Source: Alphaproteobacteria bacterium
Lineage (GTDB): Bacteria > Pseudomonadota > Alphaproteobacteria > DAOWDM01
DNA length: 7,542 nucleotides
Assembly (NCBI GenBank): GCA_030639035.1
Contig: DAOWDM010000076.1
Coordinates: 1-7,542, forward strand
Direction: 5' to 3'
The position numbers and the translations under genes are program-made. Positions 1 to 4,678 of the stretch are shown here, one piece after another. The notes beneath the pieces were generated by a model that did no database searches, had not been told where the DNA came from, and was given only the letters and a program-made list of their open reading frames with translations. Position 1 is the first letter of the stretch. Every line of letters begins with the position of its first letter.

Positions 1-577
1 ACAAAAGATTTAAAATTATATACATCAACAGCCCTTCAAGCAGAGCCTCGTATATCTGGCTAGGGTGTCTTGGCAAATTTCCGCCGTTTGGAAAAACAAA
101 AGACCACGGAACATCATAAGCAACACGCCCAAACAGCTCTCCATTGATAAAATTTGCCAGCCGTCCAAGGAAAAGCCCTATCGGCACGGCACAGGCTATC
201 ATATCTCCAAGAGCTAAAAGGCTACGTTTTTTTATTCTTGTAAAAATAATTGCAGCAATGAATACTCCAAGCAAACCTCCATGAAAAGACATTCCGCCTT
301 TCCATACTTGAAGAGCTTGAAGCGGATTTGAAATGTAATATGGGAAATTATAAAAAAGCACATACCCAAGACGACCGCCCAAAACAACACCAAGAACATT
401 CCAAGTCAAAAAATCATCGACTTCAACTTGAGAAAGAACAGCGGTGCGTTTTGCATAAGCTTTTACCTGCCACCAACCACCAAGAAGACCTATAATATAG
501 GCACAGGAATACCACCTGATAGCTACAGGACCGAGCTGGAATAATATCGGTTCAATATCTGGATAAGGCAGACTCAT
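1..577 (-). CDS. lgt: Prolipoprotein diacylglyceryl transferase (partial, C-terminus missing)
   Basis: Lgt is an inner-membrane enzyme that transfers diacylglycerol from phosphatidylglycerol to the lipobox cysteine of prolipoproteins, the first step of lipoprotein maturation. About 192 residues are present of the usual 260-290; the reading frame runs off the window start. The N-terminus (MSLPYPDIEPILFQLGPVAI followed by RWY) is typical of the family. The MSFHGG motif carries the conserved His (His103 in E. coli). The family signature GRLANFINGELFG supplies the conserved Arg, Asn and Glu. Several hydrophobic membrane segments are visible. The last conserved Arg, expected in the C-terminal part, lies outside the window. 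The ATG at 577 was chosen for its family-like N-terminus; no strong Shine-Dalgarno precedes it. It starts 5 bp after the hldD stop, so it is probably co-transcribed and translationally coupled with hldD. Confidence 0.96.
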   Translation of the reverse strand, partial: MSLPYPDIEPILFQLGPVAIRWYSCAYIIGLLGGWWQVKAYAKRTAVLSQVEVDDFLTWNVLGVVLGGRLGYVLFYNFPYYISNPLQALQVWKGGMSFHGGLLGVFIAAIIFTRIKKRSLLALGDMIACAVPIGLFLGRLANFINGELFGRVAYDVPWSFVFPNGGNLPRHPSQIYEALLEGLLMYIILNLL

Positions 578-582
578 CAGCT

Positions 583-1569
583 TTATCTATAAGGGTCAGA
601 AGTATTCAGAAATTCACAGACATATTTTGTAACGCCATCTTCAAGAGATGTAGACGGCTTGTTATACCCTGTTGCACGAAGACTATCCATAGGAGCTTCT
701 GTAAAGTATTGATATTTACCACGAATCTTATTTGGTGCATCAATATACTTTATTTTAGGCTCAAGATTCATAGCTCTGTATGTAGCCTTAGCTAAATCAT
801 TAAAACTGCGGGCTTTTCCGCTTCCTACATTATAAATTCCATTTACATTAGGATTATCCAATAACCATAAAACAACATTAACAACATCACCTACCCATAC
901 GAAATCACGAAGTTGACCGCCATCTTCATAATCTGGCTTGTAAGATCTAAAAAGCGAACAGGTAACGTTTTCTCTGGCGTGAGGAAAAATATGAGAAATA
1001 ACGCTTTGCTGTACTCCTTTGTGATATTCATTTGGACCATAAACATTAAAGAACTTCAGTCCAGCCCATTGTCTTGGAATTTGTCCTTTAGCTGTAATCA
1101 TTCTTGCTACTTTGCGGTCAAAAATATGCTTGCTCCAGCCATACGCATTAAGCGGACGCAGTTTAGCAAGCCCTTCTATAGAATAATTGTCTTTGAAACC
1201 ATTAGAGCCATCGCCATATGTAGAGGCTGATGAAGCATATATAAACCTTGTTCCATTAAAAGCACACCATTTCCACAAACCATATGACAAGGAGAAATTA
1301 TTTGCGAAAATTTTATCAACATCTGTTTCCATTGTTGATGAGACTGCCCCCATATGAATAACAGCTTCAACAGCTGTTTGTCGTCCATTAAGATATTCGA
1401 AAATATCATCAGGGGATACTATGTCATAGATTTCATGCTTTGCAATGTTTCGCCATTTTTGGGCATTTCTCAATCTATCGACAATAACAATGTCAGTTTC
1501 TCCACGAGCTTCGAGAGCAGCAACAATGTTAGAGCCAATAAATCCTGCACCACCTGTAATAATGTACAC
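583..1569 (-). CDS. hldD: ADP-L-glycero-D-manno-heptose 6-epimerase
   Basis: HldD (RfaD) converts ADP-D-glycero-D-manno-heptose to the L-glycero form, the donor for inner-core heptose of LPS; it is cytosolic and NADP-dependent. It is an extended short-chain dehydrogenase of 328 residues, slightly longer than the roughly 310 of E. coli. Seen in the sequence: the Rossmann dinucleotide motif TGGAGFIGSN at residues 5-14, SSASTYG at 113-119 with the conserved Ser116, the catalytic Tyr143-x3-Lys147 (YGWSK), and the NVYGPNEYHKG stretch with Lys184, matching the second active-site Lys of E. coli HldD. The start is a GTG at 1567-1569, preceded by an AAAGGGG ribosome binding site about 8 bases upstream; an in-frame stop lies shortly upstream, so no ATG start is available. 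It heads a short operon with lgt. It implies a Gram-negative host with a heptose-containing LPS core. Confidence 0.96.
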   Translation of the reverse strand: MYIITGGAGFIGSNIVAALEARGETDIVIVDRLRNAQKWRNIAKHEIYDIVSPDDIFEYLNGRQTAVEAVIHMGAVSSTMETDVDKIFANNFSLSYGLWKWCAFNGTRFIYASSASTYGDGSNGFKDNYSIEGLAKLRPLNAYGWSKHIFDRKVARMITAKGQIPRQWAGLKFFNVYGPNEYHKGVQQSVISHIFPHARENVTCSLFRSYKPDYEDGGQLRDFVWVGDVVNVVLWLLDNPNVNGIYNVGSGKARSFNDLAKATYRAMNLEPKIKYIDAPNKIRGKYQYFTEAPMDSLRATGYNKPSTSLEDGVTKYVCEFLNTSDPYR

Positions 1570-1600
1570 GCCTGTTTCCCCTTTGAATTAAATCATTTAC

Positions 1601-1628
1601 ATTATATTATAGTGTTTATGCCTGTAAT
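1601..1628 (-). promoter_or_regulatory. Candidate sigma-70 promoter for hldD-lgt
   Basis: On the minus strand an ATTACA (-35-like, 4 of 6) is followed after 16 bases by TATAAT, a perfect -10 box at 1601-1606; a second overlapping TATAAT lies at 1606-1611. The predicted transcript starts about 25-30 bases upstream of the hldD GTG start. It is divergent from the promoter candidate at 1658-1686. The -35 is weak, so this is a pattern-based call. Confidence 0.5.
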
Positions 1629-1657
1629 ACACGAAGATTTTTTATTCTATTGAAAAC

Positions 1658-1686
1658 TTGACGTTTCTGCTCGCTATCTCTACTCT
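1658..1686 (+). promoter_or_regulatory. Candidate promoter for the C4-like RNA leader
   Basis: TTGACG (5 of 6 to the -35 consensus) is followed after exactly 17 bases by TACTCT (TA...T, 3 of 6). Transcription would begin near 1692, just before the first leader hairpin, and run through the folded RNA and its terminator. It is divergent from the hldD promoter candidate. The -10 is imperfect. Confidence 0.45.
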
Positions 1687-1696
1687 TGCATACTAG

Positions 1697-1716
1697 AGCG
1701 TGGCAAAATCCATGCT
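1697..1716 (+). other. Leader hairpin 1
   Basis: AGCGTGG at 1697-1703 pairs with CCATGCT at 1710-1716 (seven pairs, one G-U) around a 6-base A-rich loop. It can be extended by one or two weaker pairs. It sits at the predicted 5' end of the transcript, where a hairpin would protect the RNA. A second hairpin follows at 1744-1761, where GGTCTG pairs with CAGATC (one G-U). No function can be assigned from the sequence. Confidence 0.4.
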
Positions 1717-1787
1717 TTGGGCTTCAAAAACCTATCAAAAAGCGGTCTGTGACATCAGATCGAAAATAAAAATGTCGTTTCTCAGTT

Positions 1788-1865
1788 TGACTGGGAGATG
1801 GTGTTATGTACAGGCTTCGGCTAAAAGCGCCGTGCCGTCTTTTTGCGGTTTTTGACTCCCAGTCA
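1788..1865 (+). ncRNA. Structured RNA resembling phage C4/CI antisense RNA
   Basis: A closing stem P1 of ten perfect Watson-Crick pairs (TGACTGGGAG, 1788-1797, with CTCCCAGTCA, 1856-1865) encloses a hairpin P2. P2 pairs GGC 1813-1815 with GCC 1834-1836 and CGGC 1818-1821 with GCCG 1829-1832, with a loop at 1822-1828. A small alternative stem is CCG 1835-1837 with CGG 1846-1848. The arrangement and several conserved-looking stretches (GGGAGATGGTGTTATGTA, AAAAGCGCCG, TTTTGACTCCC) resemble the C4 antisense RNA family of phages P1/P7 and many prophages, which silences a downstream phage gene by pairing with its ribosome binding site. The family name is from memory and was not tested with a covariance model. 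The structure itself is directly visible. It is followed at once by a terminator and a phage-like small gene, which fits a C4-type locus. Confidence 0.6.
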
Positions 1866-1896
1866 CCAAAAACTTTCTTTGGTGACTGTTTTTTTT
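1861..1896 (+). terminator. Rho-independent terminator overlapping the RNA closing stem
   Basis: AGTCACCAAA (1861-1870) pairs perfectly over ten bases with TTTGGTGACT (1878-1887) around a 7-base loop, followed by eight T residues at 1889-1896. Bases 1861-1865 also form the 3' half of stem P1 of the upstream RNA, so the full P1 and the full terminator stem cannot form together. It would end the short transcript from about 1692 (roughly 200 nt) unless read through into the downstream gene. Confidence 0.85.
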
Positions 1897-1901
1897 ATAA
1901 A

Positions 1902-1913
1902 GGAGTTAAAACC
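1902..1913 (+). promoter_or_regulatory. Ribosome binding site complementary to the upstream RNA
   Basis: AAGGAG lies 8 bases before the ATG at 1914. The segment GGAGTTAAAACC (1902-1913) is complementary to GGTTTTTGACTCC at 1847-1859 over twelve pairs (one G-U) with a single bulged U at 1849. Pairing would bury the Shine-Dalgarno, as known for C4 RNA acting on the phage antirepressor mRNA. The complementarity is seen; the regulation is inferred. Confidence 0.5.
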
Positions 1914-2201
1914 ATGCCAGATAAGTTCTCAAAAAACGAAATTCAGAACATACTTGACGAACATGGACTTGTCGCAGTTCCTATAGAAGCAACGGAAAAA
2001 ATGTTAAACGCAGGAATCCAAGCTGGAGCAGGAAATATGCAGCAAACAGAATCTATATACGCCTCAATGCTCTTGGCATTGGAAAAGAAAGTGGATACTG
2101 AAACCAAAGGTGTAGGAAAGCTTGAGCGTAAGCGAAAGACACTCACAAACAAGTTCAGCATAACAGCGAGTTGGAAGCAAAGAAATACAATCAATTTATA
2201 G
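1914..2201 (+). CDS. Small phage-like protein of unknown function
   Basis: The product has 95 residues, starting at the ATG with a good ribosome binding site rather than at the in-frame ATG 108 bases upstream inside the structured RNA. Its centre reads VAVPIEATEKMLNAGIQAG, then after a short linker IYASMLLALEKK. This resembles a widespread motif of small phage proteins, of the type V-P-x-E-x-T-x-x-M-x-x-A-G followed by Y-x-x-M-L (family recalled, not searched). The C-terminal third is strongly basic (KLERKRKTLTNK), perhaps nucleic-acid binding. There is no signal peptide or membrane segment. It lies 36 bp upstream of hprK on the same strand, so hprK may share its transcript. The terminator and C4-like RNA upstream suggest that its expression is held off by RNA. 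Probable phage remnant or domesticated phage gene; function unknown. Confidence 0.65.
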   Translation: MPDKFSKNEIQNILDEHGLVAVPIEATEKMLNAGIQAGAGNMQQTESIYASMLLALEKKVDTETKGVGKLERKRKTLTNKFSITASWKQRNTINL

Positions 2202-2237
2202 TACTTTGGTTATATGAATAACATTGGAGATTGAAAA

Positions 2238-2675
2238 ATGATTATGCTATATGCGGCAAGTGTTGATTATAAAGGTTCTGGAATACTCATAATGGGAATT
2301 TCAGGAAGCGGGAAATCCGACCTTGCATTGCGACTAATAGGTCGTGGAGCAAAACTTGTTTCTGATGACCAAACAGAAATAAAAGCTGAAGACGGAGTCT
2401 TGTTTGCATCTCCTCCAGAAATAATTAAAGGACTTATAGAGGTTCGAGGGCTAGGGCTTGCAAAAATTGAACATGTTGAAAAAACACCTATACGTCTAGT
2501 GATTGAACTTACAGACAAACAAAACGTAGAAAGACTACCTGAAAAAGATTTTTGTGAAATCCAAGGTGTAAATTTAAGAAAAGTTGCCTTAGACCCCTTT
2601 GAAGCCTCTACAGTAGAAAAGGTCCTGATAGCCCTTGATGTTGTTACAGGAAAAACAGAGCTGGCTTCAGACTGA
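2238..2675 (+). CDS. hprK: HPr kinase/phosphorylase, short alphaproteobacterial type
   Basis: HprK phosphorylates HPr on a serine and reverses this. In Alphaproteobacteria the short form acts in the regulatory phosphotransferase system linked to carbon use and envelope sensing. The 145 residues comprise only the catalytic P-loop domain; the N-terminal domain of Firmicutes HprK (total about 310) is absent, as is usual for this group. Seen: Walker A GISGSGKS at residues 20-27, the VSDD acidic pair at 43-44, the HprK signature IEVRGLG at 67-73, and the C-terminal VALDPFEAS segment typical of short HprK. The ATG at 2238 follows GGAG about 8 bases upstream. The residue equivalent to the conserved His before the P-loop appears to be Tyr5. 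No ptsH or EIIA gene is adjacent. It ends 20 bp from the convergent pentapeptide gene. Confidence 0.92.
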   Translation: MIMLYAASVDYKGSGILIMGISGSGKSDLALRLIGRGAKLVSDDQTEIKAEDGVLFASPPEIIKGLIEVRGLGLAKIEHVEKTPIRLVIELTDKQNVERLPEKDFCEIQGVNLRKVALDPFEASTVEKVLIALDVVTGKTELASD

Positions 2676-2695
2676 TTTTAATCAAAAACTGTTTT

Positions 2696-3310
2696 TTAAC
2701 GAGATGAATTCACGCCTTTTAACATAGCCAACTTTACAAGAGCGTCTTCTTCTTTAGAAGCAACTTCATTGCAGTTTTTGATTTTTACAAAACCTCGATT
2801 TCTTAAAAAGACAGCTTCTTCCTTATTAATCGTACAATTTGAGATTTTTAAGTGGGATATATAGCCTCTAAAGCTAGCATCTGTTAAGTCTGATTCTTTT
2901 ATTGTAAAATTAGTGCCTGTTATAGGACTCATATTAAGCTTTACGCTTATATTATCCATAGAAGCATTTTTTAAATTACATTTTGATATAGTGCTCTTAT
3001 TAAACTCAGAATCAAAGAAGTTTGCATTTTCCATAGAGACATGCTCAAATTTAACGTTATAAATTTTAGCATAAGGAGCTTTAAGATTATTAAGATTTAC
3101 AGGCTTGTCTTTTTCACCTTTTATTTTTAAGTTTTCTAAACAAAGACCTTTTAATTCCACACCATCTCTTGCTGCTTTTTCTAAAGCTTCTACAACATTT
3201 TCAGCCTTAGTTGCGAATAAAGGTTTACCTTCTGAATTCCTTAAAACAATAACACCGCTGTTTTTCTCGGAAGATTTACCGTCTTTTTTTAATTTATCAA
3301 AAAGTGACAT
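2696..3310 (-). CDS. Pentapeptide-repeat-like protein, copy A
   Basis: The product has 204 residues. The N-terminus (MSLFDKLKK, charged linker, then VIVLRNSEGKPLF) leads into an amphipathic segment EALEKAARDG and the entry LKGLCLENLKIKG, the usual cap and first coil of a pentapeptide-repeat right-handed beta-helix. Degenerate A(D/N)LxX-like repeats follow from about 65 to 165, for example MENANFFDSEFNKSTISKC and CNLKNASM. A conserved tail (HLKISNCTINKE to the end) ends basic. No signal peptide or membrane segment is present, so it is probably cytosolic. The specific function is unknown; such folds often mediate protein contacts. It is a paralogue of the gene immediately upstream (208 residues), 32 bp away, with its own AAAGGA ribosome binding site. 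It is convergent with hprK. Confidence 0.75.
   Translation of the reverse strand: MSLFDKLKKDGKSSEKNSGVIVLRNSEGKPLFATKAENVVEALEKAARDGVELKGLCLENLKIKGEKDKPVNLNNLKAPYAKIYNVKFEHVSMENANFFDSEFNKSTISKCNLKNASMDNISVKLNMSPITGTNFTIKESDLTDASFRGYISHLKISNCTINKEEAVFLRNRGFVKIKNCNEVASKEEDALVKLAMLKGVNSSR
3117..3278. repeat. Tandem paralogue repeat, copy A unit
   Basis: This segment matches 3776-3937 in 157 of 162 positions by eye, with no gaps, and the first 89 bases are identical. It encodes the shared N-terminal half (about residues 11-64) of the two pentapeptide proteins, while the middle parts of the genes have diverged strongly. Confidence 0.9.
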
Positions 3311-3342
3311 TTTATAGATCCTTTATTAATTACTGAGTAGCC

Positions 3343-3969
3343 TTAGCGAGATGCTTTAAATCCTTTTAAAAGAGCCAACTTTGAAAGAGTAGCTTCCTCT
3401 TTAGAAGCAACTTCATTGCAGTTTTTTACTTTTACATCGTCTTTTCTTAAATTGATTGCTGTTTCCTTATTGATTGTACAATTTGAGATTTTTAAATAGT
3501 GCAACCAAAGCTGAAAGTCTTTCTCTTTAAATTTAACATCTGTTAAATCAGATTTTTTAATTTTAAGACCTACTTCTTTGAAAAGGTTTCTGTTTAGACG
3601 AACACTTATCTCTTCCAAAGACGTATTCTTTAAAAAACTATCTGAGATAGTAACATTATCAAAATATGCTTCTTTAAGATTTGCATTTTCCATTGAAACA
3701 TATTCAAATTTAACGTTGCTAATTATAGCACTAGGAGCTTTAAGATTATCAAGATTCACAGGTTTAGCGTTGTAACCTTTTATTTTTAAGTTTTCTAAAC
3801 AAAGACCTTTTAATTCCACACCATCTCTTGCTGCTTTTTCTAAAGCTTCTACAACATTTTCAGCTTGAGCTGCAAATAAAGGTTTACCTTCTGAATTCCT
3901 TAAAACAATAACACCACTGTTTTTCTCGGAAGATTTATTTTTGTTTTTAAACTTATCAAAAAGAGACAT
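3343..3969 (-). CDS. Pentapeptide-repeat-like protein, copy B
   Basis: The product has 208 residues and is a paralogue of copy A, with the same architecture: MSLFDKFK start, conserved cap (residues about 16-64), degenerate pentapeptide coils from about 65 to 165 (MENANLKEAYFDNVTISDS, KKSDLTDVKFK), and a shared tail (YLKISNCTINKE, NCNEVASKEE, LALLKG). It is the promoter-proximal gene of the pair: a good promoter candidate lies at 4011-4038 and an AGGA ribosome binding site precedes the ATG at 3969. The middle differs from copy A much more than the ends do, suggesting that the variable coils carry specificity while the cap and tail are constrained or homogenised. Function is unknown; no toxin or immunity motif was recognised. 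Confidence 0.75.
   Translation of the reverse strand: MSLFDKFKNKNKSSEKNSGVIVLRNSEGKPLFAAQAENVVEALEKAARDGVELKGLCLENLKIKGYNAKPVNLDNLKAPSAIISNVKFEYVSMENANLKEAYFDNVTISDSFLKNTSLEEISVRLNRNLFKEVGLKIKKSDLTDVKFKEKDFQLWLHYLKISNCTINKETAINLRKDDVKVKNCNEVASKEEATLSKLALLKGFKASR
3776..3937. repeat. Tandem paralogue repeat, copy B unit
   Basis: Partner of 3117-3278, offset by 659 bases; five mismatches over 162 positions counted by eye. The near-identity in DNA, including third codon positions, next to a divergent centre points to a recent duplication or gene conversion. Confidence 0.9.
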
Positions 3970-4010
3970 TTTTATGATTCCTCATATTAACCTTGATACA
4001 TTAGTTTATA

Positions 4011-4038
4011 ATAGTATATAAAATCGTCTTTTTGTCAA
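4011..4038 (-). promoter_or_regulatory. Promoter for the pentapeptide gene pair
   Basis: On the minus strand a perfect TTGACA (4033-4038) is followed after 16 bases by TACTAT (4011-4016, 4 of 6 to TATAAT), in a very AT-rich 88-bp gap. Transcription would begin near 4004, about 35 bases before the ATG of copy B. It separates this pair from the acetate operon upstream. Confidence 0.65.
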
Positions 4039-4057
4039 CATTTAGTTTTTATGAAAA

Positions 4058-4678
4058 TTATTTTAGCTGTTTAAGCTTTACGTATGCTAAAGCTGCGGTT
4101 AAAGCATCATAGAATGGGTTGTGCAGTTCTCGTTCTGGTAGTTCTAGGTTTTTACGGATACTGCTAAAACTTAAATTTATGTCAAAATCCCCATCGAAAA
4201 ACATTTGACTGCGAATTTGCTTGGCTTTGTAGTCATAATACATTGCAGAAACTTCTATTTGTTTGTTTGGCAAAGTAATGCCCAGCCATGGCTTTAGATA
4301 TTTATTTATCATTGCAGCATCAAACTCGATAAAATAATTCACCAAAGGACGAGAACCTATAAAGTCAAGAAACTGCTCCAAAGCTTCTTGCCGTTCGATT
4401 CCTTTTGCAACATCGATATGACGCAATTGATGCACTTTAATGCTTTCAGGGCTGATTTTAGATTCTGTTTTGATGACAAGCTCTAATCTTTCGCTAGTTA
4501 AAATCTTGTTTCCCCTGATTTTCACAGCTCCAATTGATAATAATTCATCAGTTTTAGGATTTAGACCTGTAGTTTCCGTATCAAAAGCAACGATTTCATC
4601 GCTTTCATCTTTTTCAAACAAAAAAGAATAGCGTTCATCTTTCAACCGTCTTTTATTGATAAAGTTTGGAATTCTCAT
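4058..4678 (-). CDS. DnaQ-like DEDDh 3'-5' exonuclease
   Basis: A 206-residue single-domain exonuclease of the DNA polymerase III epsilon / DEDDh fold, expected to degrade DNA or RNA from the 3' end with two metal ions. The motifs are complete: Exo I FDTETTG with Asp33 and Glu35, Exo II in IEFDAAMINK with Asp120, and Exo III with His186 and Asp191 in HNPFYDA. It is probably not the replicative epsilon subunit: there is no evident clamp-binding or polymerase-binding extension, and the gene is the last of the acetate symporter operon. Its ATG overlaps the stop of the DUF294 gene by 4 bases (ATGA), indicating translational coupling. This exonuclease is a frequent neighbour of the DUF294/acetate permease genes in proteobacteria (recalled); its role there is not established. 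Confidence 0.88.
   Translation of the reverse strand: MRIPNFINKRRLKDERYSFLFEKDESDEIVAFDTETTGLNPKTDELLSIGAVKIRGNKILTSERLELVIKTESKISPESIKVHQLRHIDVAKGIERQEALEQFLDFIGSRPLVNYFIEFDAAMINKYLKPWLGITLPNKQIEVSAMYYDYKAKQIRSQMFFDGDFDINLSFSSIRKNLELPERELHNPFYDALTAALAYVKLKQLK

Larger units (their letters stand above)
1806..1913 (+). other. In-frame upstream reading frame through the structured RNA
   Basis: An ATG at 1806 sits 8 bases after GGGAG (5' strand of P1) and opens a frame that crosses the RNA and the terminator without a stop, joining the small protein start at 1914 in the same frame. The encoded stretch (MYRLRLKAPCRLFAVFDSQS and onward) is basic and is what a C4-like element reads as in this frame; similar N-terminal stretches occur in annotated prophage Icd-like proteins (from memory). 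Whether it is translated is unknown. I treat it as a leader or artefact, not as part of the 95-residue protein. Confidence 0.25.

Noticed and set aside
913..1653. Open frames of 77-105 codons opposite or offset to hldD
   Set aside because: They lie inside or across hldD, a full-length well-conserved enzyme, and have no family-like sequence or ribosome binding site of note; they are shadows.
1788..1913. A metabolite riboswitch (for example a fluoride type) before the small gene
   Set aside because: Terminator overlap fits a riboswitch, but I recognise no conserved ligand-binding core; the C4-like fold, the Shine-Dalgarno antisense match and the phage-like gene explain the region better.
1943..2518. 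Minus-strand frames opposite the small phage-like gene and hprK
   Set aside because: Cysteine/serine/proline-rich antisense translations of the plus-strand genes, with no recognisable motif; hprK is clearly the coding strand.
2676..2695. Bidirectional terminator between hprK and the pentapeptide gene
   Set aside because: Only a short AT-only palindrome (TGATT/AATCA) with weak T-runs is visible; too weak to call.
3105..3775. Short plus-strand frames opposite the pentapeptide genes
   Set aside because: Antisense shadows of the repeated coding sequence; the duplicated minus-strand frames have promoters, ribosome binding sites and conserved protein ends.
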